43,817 nt of DNA from Candidatus Fermentithermobacillaceae bacterium (GTDB lineage: Bacteria > Bacillota > Sulfobacillia > Fermentithermobacillales > DUSS01). The translations under genes and the position numbers were made by a program. Location of the stretch: the NCBI GenBank assembly GCA_012842495.1, contig DUSS01000031.1, positions 1 through 43,817 of the forward strand. Direction: 5' to 3'. The notes under the pieces are model-generated. The model did no database searches. It was not told the origin of the DNA and saw only the letters and a list, made by a program, of their open reading frames with translations. The first letter of the stretch is position 1, and the number at the start of each line of letters is the position of its first letter. Of this stretch, positions 1 to 8,615 are shown in pieces.

Positions 1-551
1 CTTTCAGTCCCCTCTACTTCGGGGAATCCACTGCAACTCCGATTTGGTACAAAGACTGCGGAGTTTCCTGTTGGCTTTCAGTCCCCTCTACTTCGGGGAA
101 TCCACTGCAACTCAACAGATTTGACGCGAGTCATTACAGTGTTGTCTCCTTTCAGTCCCCTCTACTTCGGGGAATCCACTGCAACCCCGGTATGACCTTG
201 GGACTCCGCCGACTATCATTCTTTCAGTCCCCTCTACTTCGGGGAATCCACTGCAACGATGTGTACCGGGTCCGAGTTCTTGGAGAATTTCCGCTTTCAG
301 TCCCCTCTACTTCGGGGAATCCACTGCAACCCAGCTGGGACAGTCCGAGCATCACCAGAATAACTCACTTTCAGTCCCCTCTACTTCGGGGAATCCACTG
401 CAACGGCTCGGCAATGTAAGGCCCTGGCATACGCAATGCACTTTCAGTCCCCTCTACTTCGGGGAATCCACTGCAACTTGGTACTAGTGGTCGCGGGGGT
501 CGTGTTTTTCTTACCTTTCAGTCCCCTCTACTTCGGGGAATCCACTGCAAC
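1..551 (-). CRISPR. CRISPR array, 8 repeats of 37 nt and 7 spacers, cut by the window edge
   Basis: Eight identical 37-nt repeats start at 1, 75, 149, 221, 294, 368, 441 and 515; the seven spacers are 35-37 nt long and all different. Read on the minus strand the repeat begins GTTGCAGTGG and ends ACTGAAAG, which resembles the 8-nt crRNA 5' handle (ATTGAAAC/G-like) of type I and III systems, so transcription from right to left is the likely orientation. The repeat can fold a 5-bp stem (TCCCC/GGGGA) around an 8-nt loop. The first repeat begins at base 1, so the array very probably continues to the left. No cas gene is present in the window, so the subtype cannot be assigned. Confidence 0.97.
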
Positions 552-1030
552 CGAGGTTGTCGAACGCGGGAACATGGCCACACGCTGCCCTGATACTCCC
601 AGCGATCGTGTTTCAGGCGCCCGAAATTGTCGACGCAGACGATTCAGAGCCAAAACCGGGATCAGCGGCGACAAAGTCCTCCTGCCCTCATAATATCATT
701 CCGCGCTGATCCGTAGTGCGCACGACGACCCGCGATCTCTCCGCCGGCTGGAATGTAGATCCCCTCCCTCGAGCCAACGACTACCTACTTTACGAACAAA
801 CTGCTCCGGTACGGACCAGTAAGTGCAGGCACTTTCGCTCGGAGCCACATTCCGACTTAAAGGGCTGCTGACCATGTGAGATCCCAGGCTGCCCTTCCTT
901 TTTCAAAAGGGAATCTTCGATTTCAACGGGACAAGCTCCTACCTAAATGTACGCTGCCCCCTTCTCTGAAGACTCTCGTCCGTTTGTTGCGGTGACCCGT
1001 GCAACCCGGAGCTCTCACGCCAGTGGTGCA
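552..1030. other. Non-coding stretch beside the CRISPR array (possible leader side)
   Basis: This 479-nt stretch separates the last repeat from the 3' end of the glycosyltransferase gene. No credible coding frame, tRNA or terminator is visible. If the array is transcribed on the minus strand, the leader should lie here, but the first 100 bases are not AT-rich as leaders usually are. The only AT-rich patch is TAATATCATT near 690. No degenerate repeat copy was found, which fits a leader-proximal rather than a trailer end. Confidence 0.4.
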
Positions 1031-2890
1031 TCACGCAGGTTTCTCCCTGGTACGGGGCGTCTTCACCCACACTCTGGGCTCTTTGCCGAAGGACTTTAGG
1101 ATCAACGCCCAGGTATACGGGATAGGGAAAAGGAACGCCACAAGAGGCAGGGCAAAAAGCCCTAGAACCACCAGGAGATTTCGCATAACGCCGTCCGGCT
1201 TCAGCGCGCTATCAAAATATGGCCGGTATCTCAAGAACGCATAAAAGGTGAAGGATAGATATACGACTGAGAAACCGGCCACAATCAACCTGATCACCGG
1301 AGGCACCACGGTCTCATCCAGAAGGTGCCTGACTTGGAGAAGTAGTGCAATCAGCGGAACGAAGGTAGCCGCCTGATAGACGACCCACTCAAACTGACCT
1401 TTCACGATCAGGTGAAAGATCAATTCTCTCTGTTCTCTCTCGGAGACATACCTGAGGTCGGCCACTTTGGAAACTACCTGCAGGTGCCCTGTCGCCCACC
1501 GCAGGCGCTGGCGAAAAAACGCCCGGAAGTTGGGAGGCGTCTGTTCGCTGGAGTGGTAGGGGAGGTATTGAGGCCACGCTCCTTTCAGAAGGTAAGCCCG
1601 GGTCCCAAACTCCAGATCCTCCGTCAGGATATCGTGATCCCATCCTCCGACCTCTTCGAGTAGCCTTCGCTCGACGAAGAGATTGGTCCCCCCGACGAAG
1701 GGAAGGGTTTTGAAGAGCCAGGGCAGATACCAGTCGTGGGCCACTGCCTGATAGAGACTAGCTATCCTGCAGAAAGGGCTCATCTTGTAAAAGTTCCGTA
1801 CCTGGAACACCGGCCCCTGAAGTATGCGGGACTTCTGTGGATCCAAAAGGTACCTGTAAGCAACGAACAGTAGGACGTCCGTATGGGGTCTAGATTCAGC
1901 GTCATAAAATCCGCAGATCTCGCACCTGGGATCCACGAACCTCAGACCCCAGTTTAAGGCCCTTCCTTTGGTGGACTTGACGACTCTACCGGTAAGGCGG
2001 CCATGAAGACTACCGTCAAAATCGTACGGTACTGAGACGTGCTTGATGCGTGGGGCCGGCACCCCGCCTAAAGAAGCAGCAACCTTTTCCACAACTTCCT
2101 GGGTAGTAGGGAAGAGCTGCACCAGGGACTCGTCCAGAACTCGTGCCAGTTCTTTCCTGGAAATAGACCGGATGCTGGCCAGGAGGGATCCCTCACCGCT
2201 GCCCGAAGAGGCTAAAGGTGAATGGCTGACATCTCCGGTCCCGGCCACGGTGCTCCAATCCAGACTGTAGAGTGCTCTCAGCACCTCTAGGGCAAGAGCA
2301 ACATTTGAGCCGCAGGAGCATACCGACGCATTCAGGCTCGTATGATCGGCTCCCCTGCGTCGCTCTCTCCCCGACGGCTTTTTGTCTTTGAGACTCTCGC
2401 ATAATTCGTACAGGCCCTCAGCATCGCCGTGCTGCACAGAAGACGCCAGGACGTAAAGCAAGAGAGACTCAAGCTGGCGGGTCTCCTCGCTGGACAAAGG
2501 TTGTTTATCCCGGCTTTTCCTTCCGCTCAGGAGAGAGAGTGCCGCAGAGAGGATCTTCTTTCGCGACGCTTTAGCCGTTATTTTTTCTTTTTCGTCTGTA
2601 ATGACGATTATCTCGTACCTGTCTTCGGGGTACTTGAGTTTCGAGAGATGCCTCACGGTGTTCTCTATGACATCGCTCTCGTTTCTGGCCGGCACCAAGA
2701 TACTTATGAACGGAAGTTCTCGTCCGGTCTTGCAGGCAAGATCCCTGATACCAGCCACCGATAGAGACGGCCTCTTTCCCCAGAAGTTTTTCTCGCTGTA
2801 CCTTTTCCAAAAATAAAACCGCAGAAACAGGAAGAAAAAGGTTACATATGCAGTAAATACCAACAAATAGAGCGTCCTCGCAATATCCAT
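1031..2890 (-). CDS. Membrane glycosyltransferase, family 2, with a large insertion
   Basis: This is a probable processive or polysaccharide-type GT2 enzyme of about 619 residues. An N-terminal membrane helix (residues 5-28) is followed by a GT-A start (ILVPARNES, about 65-75), an acidic motif (FYDAES, about 345), TEDLEFG (about 440) and QRLRW (about 478), matching the D, DxD-like, ED and QxxRW signatures; hydrophobic helices follow at 500-600. The start at 2890 (ATG) has GGAAGG 8 nt upstream; a GTG at 2899 is too close to that site. About 160 residues between the first strand-helix unit and the acceptor half (roughly 105-270) are hydrophilic, Ser/Arg-rich and not part of the usual fold. The gene stands alone, divergent from the MATE gene. 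The sugar substrate is unknown. Confidence 0.85.
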   Translation of the reverse strand: MDIARTLYLLVFTAYVTFFFLFLRFYFWKRYSEKNFWGKRPSLSVAGIRDLACKTGRELPFISILVPARNESDVIENTVRHLSKLKYPEDRYEIIVITDEKEKITAKASRKKILSAALSLLSGRKSRDKQPLSSEETRQLESLLLYVLASSVQHGDAEGLYELCESLKDKKPSGRERRRGADHTSLNASVCSCGSNVALALEVLRALYSLDWSTVAGTGDVSHSPLASSGSGEGSLLASIRSISRKELARVLDESLVQLFPTTQEVVEKVAASLGGVPAPRIKHVSVPYDFDGSLHGRLTGRVVKSTKGRALNWGLRFVDPRCEICGFYDAESRPHTDVLLFVAYRYLLDPQKSRILQGPVFQVRNFYKMSPFCRIASLYQAVAHDWYLPWLFKTLPFVGGTNLFVERRLLEEVGGWDHDILTEDLEFGTRAYLLKGAWPQYLPYHSSEQTPPNFRAFFRQRLRWATGHLQVVSKVADLRYVSEREQRELIFHLIVKGQFEWVVYQAATFVPLIALLLQVRHLLDETVVPPVIRLIVAGFSVVYLSFTFYAFLRYRPYFDSALKPDGVMRNLLVVLGLFALPLVAFLFPIPYTWALILKSFGKEPRVWVKTPRTREKPA

Positions 2891-3178
2891 ATCCAACACC
2901 TTCCTGAATCATACACGGTAGACCTACCTTTAGCGTCCGTCAAGTAGATTGTGGCTCTAGGTTAAGAATTGTGGGATTGCATATAATCAGCTACGACCCC
3001 ACGAAAGCCTTGGGTACATCCCCGCCCGCTACCTGGAAACGCTCGGCATAGGCCGGTGTGTCGCATGACCTGAACGAGTACACATCCTTTTCCCCTAAAA
3101 CCCGCGGTGCTATACTGATCGAGTATCATATGCTGTTCTGCTAGTGCGTTAACGGACCAGTTCGAGGAGGCAGTTCCA
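2891..3178. promoter_or_regulatory. Divergent intergenic region with candidate promoters
   Basis: On the minus strand TTGACG (2938-2943) sits 17 nt from a poor -10 (TACCGT, 2915-2920) that overlaps an inverted repeat GGTAGACCTACC (2917-2928), a possible operator for the glycosyltransferase gene. On the plus strand TATACT (3111-3116) could be the -10 for the MATE gene, with only a weak -35 (TTTTCC). Nothing else is recognised. Confidence 0.3.
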
Positions 3179-4591
3179 CTGGATAGACAACATGCTCGAC
3201 AGGACTTTACAGAGGGCAGCATCCCGAGGCACCTCATAACCTTCGCCATACCCATGTTTCTCGGGAACGCCCTTCAGGCCCTGTATAACACCGTTGACAG
3301 TATCTGGGTCGGCCAGTTCTTGGGAAGGGACGCCCTCGCGGCTGTCTCTGTCAGTTTCCCGGTCATCTTCGCCACCATCGCCGTAGCCATGGGGATAGCC
3401 ATGGCTACAACCGCTCTCGTCGCACAGCATGCCGGTGCCAGGGATATGCTCATGGTGAGAAAGACCGTTACGAACTCCTTGCTCATAACGGGAGCTCTCG
3501 GCGTTGTGTCGAGCATTGTCGGCGTTTCGATGCGAATACCGCTCCTTCGCCTCATCAGGACTCCCCCGGAAGCAATGGCCCAGGCCCAGTCCTACCTCGG
3601 TATCGTGATGGCAGGTATCACGGCGACGTTCTTCTACAACGCCGTATCGGCCATCCTGAGGGGCCTCGGCGATTCCCGTACCCCACTCATCTTCCTTACG
3701 TACGCGACCGTCCTCAACATCATCCTGGACCCTCTGATGATCTTCGGTGTTTGGCCCTTCCCGCGTATGGGGGTTTCAGGAGCTGCTCTTGCCACCATCA
3801 TCGCTCAAGCGGTCTCCGCGTTCCTGGGGATCCGGCACATGGCCAAGATAGGCCTCATCAAGTGGGAGAGGGAGGAGTGGACGCTCGACAGGCAAATCGT
3901 GGGGCAGACCTTCGGGATCGGACTCCCCGCAGGCATTCAGCAGATCATTGTCTCTATGGGAATGCTCACGGTCACCTCGCTCGTCAACAGGTTCGGCGCG
4001 GTCGTCACCGCGGCTTTCGGCGTTGGGGGACGGATTGACCAGTTCGTCACAATGCCGGCGATGACCGTGGGTCTCTCGGTCACGGCTCTGGTGGGGCAGA
4101 ACCTTGGCGCCCGTAAGTTTGACAGGGTCAGGGAGGTCGTACGGTCCAGCGTATACCTGACCATTGGCATAACCGGTGTGATCAGCGTAGTCGTAATAGC
4201 CATCCCGCACGTTCTCCTGCGCATGTTCACGTCGGACGCCGCAGTGATAGCCGAGGGCACGAAGTACCTGCGGACTCTCGGTTTCGCCTATATCCCGATG
4301 GCCTTGATGTTCACCCTGGCGGGGATCATGAGAGGAGCTGGGGATACCGTGCCCTCCATGATAATTTCGCTCGTGACCCTATGGGCCGTCAGAGTGCCCG
4401 CAGCCCTCTACTTGTCCAGAATCTTCGGCAGCGAGGGGCTGTGGCTCGGAATGGCCGCGTCCCCGGTTATGGGTATGCTTTTAAACTATGCCTACTACCT
4501 GTCGGGACGATGGAAGAACCGCGTGTTAACGCGGAGCACCTTCAGGAGAGAGAATCTGCCGGTGCCGGACATACAGGACGGTGCCCAGTAG
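3179..4591 (+). CDS. MATE family multidrug/cation antiporter, probable CTG start
   Basis: The 470-residue product has the twelve hydrophobic segments and the N-terminal pattern of MATE exporters (FTEGSIPRHLITFAIPM, then LYNTVDSIWVG). Such proteins use Na+ or H+ gradients to expel drugs or metabolites across the cytoplasmic membrane. The first ATG in frame (3254) would remove the conserved TEGSIPRHL segment and half of the first helix. The frame is open back to 3119 and contains no ATG, GTG or TTG before 3254, but a CTG at 3179 lies 8 nt after GAGGAGG (3164-3170), so CTG is the best start. No partner gene or adjacent regulator hints at the substrate. Confidence 0.9.
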   Translation: MDRQHARQDFTEGSIPRHLITFAIPMFLGNALQALYNTVDSIWVGQFLGRDALAAVSVSFPVIFATIAVAMGIAMATTALVAQHAGARDMLMVRKTVTNSLLITGALGVVSSIVGVSMRIPLLRLIRTPPEAMAQAQSYLGIVMAGITATFFYNAVSAILRGLGDSRTPLIFLTYATVLNIILDPLMIFGVWPFPRMGVSGAALATIIAQAVSAFLGIRHMAKIGLIKWEREEWTLDRQIVGQTFGIGLPAGIQQIIVSMGMLTVTSLVNRFGAVVTAAFGVGGRIDQFVTMPAMTVGLSVTALVGQNLGARKFDRVREVVRSSVYLTIGITGVISVVVIAIPHVLLRMFTSDAAVIAEGTKYLRTLGFAYIPMALMFTLAGIMRGAGDTVPSMIISLVTLWAVRVPAALYLSRIFGSEGLWLGMAASPVMGMLLNYAYYLSGRWKNRVLTRSTFRRENLPVPDIQDGAQ

Positions 4592-4721
4592 GGCCGGTTT
4601 GTGGTCACCTCGGCACAAAAGGGGAGCGGGTTGAGAAAGACCTGCCAGGCCTCTCCAGCCAGACAGCTGCTACAGCCGCCTTCCCGCGGGACAGAATAAA
4701 GCCAGCAGGGAGGGACCATCC

Positions 4722-5327
4722 ATGGAAGCCAGAAGACCGCCGGGACTTGTCCGCAAACAACTGGAGAAGCAGGCTAGAAAGGAGCAAAATATCAGGAGGT
4801 CGAGTTCGCCCGACCGCGACAGTCCCGACGATGACTTGAAGGAGCATGTTCAAGCGCTCCTTGACCTCGATGTCAACTTGAGAGGCTACGGCCTCAGGGC
4901 GGACGTGGTGAAGGGCGAGGCACAGCTCTACGGAGTTGTGGACACGCTCTCCGAAAAGGAGTACGCCCAGGAGCTCGCCAAGACGGTTCCCGGCATCAAA
5001 AAGGTGGCCAACAGGATATCTATCAGCACCGATGGACCTATCACCGACCGGGATGTGGAATTCGAGGTTGCTGAAGAGCTTGAAGCTGCTCCAGGGGTGG
5101 ATACCCGGCAAATAGGAGCGGAAAGCTCCGGCGGGGTCGTGTCACTGGTAGGGAGGGCGGAGGATCCCGCCGCCATTGAATCTGCGAGGCAAGCAGCAGC
5201 AAAAGCCCGCGGGGTGGCGAGGGTGGTGAGCAAAATCAAACCGCAGGACCGGCCCCGACCAGGAGAGTTGCACAGTCAAGGACGGACCGGTGGGGAGCAA
5301 GCGCCAGACAAAAAGGAGGAGCGGTGA
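4722..5327 (+). CDS. BON-domain protein (two BON domains)
   Basis: The 201-residue protein has a basic, charged N-terminus, then two BON-like units: about residues 40-105 (DLDVNLRGYGLRADVVKGEA, ending in KKVANRISI) and about 112-180 (GGVVSLVGRAEDPAAIESAR). The repeated pattern of a helix, V.G.V.L.G.V, a helix, and GV..V.N.I is typical of the domain. BON domains bind phospholipid or other ligands in envelope proteins, but no signal peptide is visible, so this one looks cytoplasmic. GGGAGGG precedes the ATG. It ends 1 nt before the convergent ferritin-like gene. Its function in Firmicutes is not established. Confidence 0.75.
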   Translation: MEARRPPGLVRKQLEKQARKEQNIRRSSSPDRDSPDDDLKEHVQALLDLDVNLRGYGLRADVVKGEAQLYGVVDTLSEKEYAQELAKTVPGIKKVANRISISTDGPITDRDVEFEVAEELEAAPGVDTRQIGAESSGGVVSLVGRAEDPAAIESARQAAAKARGVARVVSKIKPQDRPRPGELHSQGRTGGEQAPDKKEER

Positions 5328-5328
5328 C

Positions 5329-5859
5329 TCACACCCTCCCCAACTTCTTCCGTATCCCCAACGCCTTTTCCAAATCGATGGCGTGATCCTGCTCTACGAG
5401 CACGATGTTTCTTATCTTCTGGGCGGAGTCGTATAGACCGGCCGACTCCAGCTGTTCGATGCGCTCGAGATATCGGGCGATAGCGTCGTATTCGGCCTGA
5501 AGATCCTGTCTCAGCATTTCCACATTGTCCTCTGAAGTAAGTCTCTTGGCCACCTCTACGGTGGGTGTGCCGCCGAGATAGTTTATCAGGTCAGCAACGA
5601 TGACGGCGTGCTCATGCTCATCCTGGGCGTGGTCCAGTTCCTCCCTGATGACTGCCGTGTATTCGGGTCCAGTCAGGACCGCTGCATGCTGGATGTATTG
5701 AATCATCGCTGCATACTCGTACATCAGATCTAGGTTTAGACCGTCCAGGATCTCCTGTCTTTGCCTTGGCGATATATTCCTCACACCTATCTGCTCGTCC
5801 CGTCCCAGCAAGGGAGACACCTCCGATCTCTCTTGACGAAATGCGGTTGCCGTAAACAT
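5329..5859 (-). CDS. Ferritin-like / bacterioferritin-type di-iron protein
   Basis: This 176-residue protein is a predicted four-helix bundle carrying two Glu/ExxH sets: YEYAAMIQY with EELDHAQDEHEHA in the first half, and EYDAIARY with VEQDHAIDLEK in the second. These are the ligands of a ferroxidase-type di-iron centre. The family stores iron or detoxifies peroxide; subtype (Dps, bacterioferritin, erythrin-like) cannot be fixed by eye. The N-terminal 30 residues are an extension before the first helix. The gene is single, converging on the BON gene, and no Fur- or PerR-like box was recognised upstream. Confidence 0.8.
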   Translation of the reverse strand: MFTATAFRQERSEVSPLLGRDEQIGVRNISPRQRQEILDGLNLDLMYEYAAMIQYIQHAAVLTGPEYTAVIREELDHAQDEHEHAVIVADLINYLGGTPTVEVAKRLTSEDNVEMLRQDLQAEYDAIARYLERIEQLESAGLYDSAQKIRNIVLVEQDHAIDLEKALGIRKKLGRV

Positions 5860-6156
5860 CCTATTCCCTGGGCCCGAACATTGTGAACTTCACCCGAGCC
5901 AACAAACACGGATCCCGAAGACGTGCTCCTTCCACTGCGCCGTCAACAGGACTCTCCCCGGGGAAGGGCTCTAACCCCCACGCAGGTCCCGGACCACGAG
6001 ATATTGGGGATTCCCATCGAGGCAGTATGCGTTGCAGACCGCTTAGCAACCGGCCAGCTCAGCCAAAAGATGAGCGGAGGGGCCGGCGCTTCAAACTGCC
6101 ATCCTTTTGGTGCAACGTGGAATGAAGGACAAATGCTTCGAGGAAGACTCAGAGCC
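5860..6156. other. Intergenic stretch, nothing recognised
   Basis: About 297 nt lie between the start of the ferritin-like gene and the end of rsfS. Open frames exist on both strands but have no ribosome binding site or recognisable family. One plus-strand frame runs on through rsfS in antisense and is treated as spurious. No clear terminator follows rsfS. Confidence 0.4.
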
Positions 6157-6534
6157 TCAATTGGTTTCGGGTTGGCGAACTTCGATCTTCTCCGCGTCGC
6201 CCCACAAACGCTCGAGCCCGTAGAAAGCCCGCTCCGTGTCCCTGAAGACGTGCACTATTACGTCGCCGTAGTCGAGGAGCACCCAGACTCCGAGATCCTC
6301 GCCCTCCACATGCACCTTTCTCGAGGTGTCGATATTCTCCAGGACTCTCCGGGCCAGAGCTTTTACCTGCGTGGAGCTCCTCCCTGAAGCGATCACGAAA
6401 TAGTCACTTATCAGAGTAATCCCTTTTACATCCAGGACCGTGACGTCTTTAGCTTTTCCTTCAACGAGAACCCCGGCTATTTCCGTCGCCAGTTCCCGCG
6501 AGTCTTTGTCCTCCGAAAGAGGTCGTTCGGACAC
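6157..6534 (-). CDS. rsfS: Ribosome silencing factor RsfS
   Basis: The product (125 residues) matches RsfS/DUF143 over its whole length: a conserved core of ISDYFVIASGRSSTQVKA, then GVWVLLDYGDVIVHVF and YGLERLWGDA. RsfS binds ribosomal protein L14 and blocks subunit joining when nutrients run low. The GTG start at 6534 has GGAGG 10 nt upstream. It is the last gene of the rplU-to-rsfS unit and follows the LCP gene by about 40 nt; linkage to nadD and yqeK is common in Firmicutes. Confidence 0.95.
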   Translation of the reverse strand: MSERPLSEDKDSRELATEIAGVLVEGKAKDVTVLDVKGITLISDYFVIASGRSSTQVKALARRVLENIDTSRKVHVEGEDLGVWVLLDYGDVIVHVFRDTERAFYGLERLWGDAEKIEVRQPETN

Positions 6535-6577
6535 ATCAGCGGGGCCTCCGGGGCCTCTACCCGGTTCCCGTGGATTT

Positions 6578-7861
6578 CTACGGTGAATTCGCGTCGCCCC
6601 CCATACTCGTTTTGAAGTCCTTTCCCACTATAACCCTTACGTCTACTTCGGACTTGCCCGAGACCTTGAAGGGTTTAGAAGCTGGCAGAACGGGCCGAAC
6701 GCTCCGTAGCACCCGCATGGCGGCGCCTTCGTTGTCCCCGAACAACTCCACTCTGGATTCGGCGTAATCTTGCCGGGACGCGTTGGTCACCGAGCGGACG
6801 TCGTAGCCCTGGTCTCGCAAAAGCTGGGCGACCCGCTCGGCGGCCCCAGGTATACCGCACCCGTTCTCCACCGACACCCTGATCGTCGCGTTGACGTTTC
6901 GGTCGATCCCTCTGATGAGTTCGTCGACTACCTTCTCGGTTCGATCCCGGTCGGGTATCCAGTAGCTAAGCTCCCCATGTTGGTCTTTGATCATTTGAGC
7001 CGATCCAGGGACAATCGCCATCTTCACCGACTCCAGGTTCACCTTCGTACCGAGGTTAGCCAGATACAGCATCTCGTCGGGGGTGAGGTCGGTCACGACG
7101 TAGTTCTGCAGTTCCCTCAAAAGAGTCGGGAGTTTCCACACTGTGGCTAAACTAATGACCTTCTTCCCCAGAGCCTTGAGGAATACCTCCTGAGCTTGTA
7201 TTCGCCCGATATCTCCGTTTTCGTACTGCCTGTACCGGACGAACTGGAGAGCCTTTTGTCCGTCAAGGACTTGCTGTCCCTTTTTTAGATGGATGTACAA
7301 CCCCTGCGCAGGGTCTTCGTAATTCATATCCTGAGGAACATCGAGCTCTACGCCCCCTACTATATCCACGGCCCTCACAAAACCCTCATAGTCGATCCGA
7401 ACATAGTGGTGAATATTTATCCCGAGGAAATTCTCCACCGTCTTCACAGCGAGAGCAGGACCACCGTAAGCATGGGCGTGAGCTATCTTCTCCCACGAGC
7501 CAGTGCCGGGGATGAGAACCCGGGTATCCCTGGGAATCGAAAGTACGCCTACGTCCTTTGTCTCCGGATCGACGCTGACTACGATAAGAGTATCAGACCT
7601 GGTGGCGTTATTCAGGGATTTGGACTGGTTCCCGTTAACCCCTATGTCGGTCCCGAGGACGAGGATGTTTACCCTGCCCTCGTACTCTGAAAGTTGCTTT
7701 ACCTGTTCTTCGGGGTAGTCCCGGATATACCTGAAAGCTCCGTAGGCCATCCCGCCCGCAAAGAGAAGCATGCCCGCAAATACGACGAGGATTACCCGGC
7801 CCCATCTCACCTTACGACGACCGGAACCTTCCTTTTTCCTGTATATTCTGGTTTCACCCAT
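6578..7861 (-). CDS. LytR-CpsA-Psr (LCP) family cell-wall ligase with LytR_C domain
   Basis: The 427-residue protein has a basic N-terminus, one membrane helix (about 22-42), an extracellular LCP domain (NILVLGTDIG, TRSDTLIVVSVDP, VLSIPRDTRV, then FVRYR) and a C-terminal LytR_C domain beginning IRVSVENGCG. The Asp/Arg motifs that bind pyrophosphate lipids are all present. LCP enzymes attach teichoic acids or other glycopolymers to peptidoglycan. The start at 7861 is preceded by GAAGAAGG; the frame is open to 7963, but that would overlap yqeK and add 34 non-conserved residues. It lies 13 nt after yqeK. Confidence 0.92.
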   Translation of the reverse strand: MGETRIYRKKEGSGRRKVRWGRVILVVFAGMLLFAGGMAYGAFRYIRDYPEEQVKQLSEYEGRVNILVLGTDIGVNGNQSKSLNNATRSDTLIVVSVDPETKDVGVLSIPRDTRVLIPGTGSWEKIAHAHAYGGPALAVKTVENFLGINIHHYVRIDYEGFVRAVDIVGGVELDVPQDMNYEDPAQGLYIHLKKGQQVLDGQKALQFVRYRQYENGDIGRIQAQEVFLKALGKKVISLATVWKLPTLLRELQNYVVTDLTPDEMLYLANLGTKVNLESVKMAIVPGSAQMIKDQHGELSYWIPDRDRTEKVVDELIRGIDRNVNATIRVSVENGCGIPGAAERVAQLLRDQGYDVRSVTNASRQDYAESRVELFGDNEGAAMRVLRSVRPVLPASKPFKVSGKSEVDVRVIVGKDFKTSMGGDANSP

Positions 7862-7874
7862 TTCAAAACCTTCT

Positions 7875-8438
7875 TCATTCCAGCCGGGAGAGCTCACCCA
7901 AAACCACCACCGTTTCGGGATCCACAGGACAGCCAGCCTTCGAGCAGTAAGAAATGGACGCAATGACCGCTTGCCTCAATGCGCCCCGGAAGTCACCGGC
8001 TGCCAGCATGTTTCTGATCTCGTCAACACCCGGGTACGAGCGCCCGGGTTCCACCTTGTCTGCCAGGTAAACCACTTGTTCGAGGCGGGTCCATCCCCGC
8101 CTCCCGGTGACGTGGGACGATATCGCCAGCAAAACCTCTTCGTCATCCACACCGAGTTCATTTCTGGCCAGTACGGCTCCGACCGCTCCGTGCAAAGCCA
8201 CAGGGGAAGCTCGTCCCACTTGCGTGACCATTATACCGTGTTCCCCGGCGAGGCGTAAGATTTCTTCGGGGGCGAGATCCCTGGCCACGTCATGTAAAAG
8301 TCCTGCCAGCTCCGCCCGTTCGGGGTCAGCCCCGAATCTGGATGCGATCTCCTTGGCGGTCGCGGCGACTCTCTTACAGTGTTCAATCTTGTCCCATCCG
8401 AGATACCGCGAAAGGAACTCCCACTTGTCCGGGCGCAT
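7875..8438 (-). CDS. yqeK: YqeK, HD-domain dinucleoside tetraphosphatase
   Basis: The protein (187 residues from the ATG at 8438; GTG at 8456 is an alternative) is an HD-superfamily hydrolase. It has the H of EHCKRV, the HD of LLHDVARD, SSHVTG and the ADK of LADKVEPGRSY, the metal-binding set of YqeK. The family hydrolyses Ap4A symmetrically. It sits between nadD and the LCP gene, as in many Firmicutes. The start is uncertain because neither candidate has a strong ribosome binding site. Confidence 0.92.
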   Translation of the reverse strand: MRPDKWEFLSRYLGWDKIEHCKRVAATAKEIASRFGADPERAELAGLLHDVARDLAPEEILRLAGEHGIMVTQVGRASPVALHGAVGAVLARNELGVDDEEVLLAISSHVTGRRGWTRLEQVVYLADKVEPGRSYPGVDEIRNMLAAGDFRGALRQAVIASISYCSKAGCPVDPETVVVLGELSRLE

Positions 8439-8478
8439 CGACTCACCGTACACCACCTGGAAGCAGTAAGGACGTGCG

Positions 8479-8545
8479 TCTCTGATCGCTGGTCTCTGGT
8501 CCCTATCCCGTGACCGGCAATCTCTGATCTCCGGTCCCTGATCCG
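8479..8545. repeat. Imperfect 25-nt duplication between nadD and yqeK
   Basis: Two copies of a 25-nt unit (TCTCTGATC followed by YGGTC-CTG-TCC) begin at 8479 and 8521 and match at about 20 of 25 positions. Each copy itself contains shorter GGTC(T/C)CTG(G/A)TC-like echoes. They fill most of the 177-nt gap between the two genes. No hairpin terminator or promoter is obvious here. Confidence 0.6.
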
Positions 8546-8615
8546 ACCATATAATTCGACACGACCTTACTCTTTTTGACGCTAGGATAACACGAAGGGT
8601 TCCCCTATCAAGCTG

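Noticed and set aside
5923-6387. Plus-strand open frame of 154 codons
   Set aside because: Half of it is antisense to rsfS, it has no ribosome binding site, and no family is recognisable.
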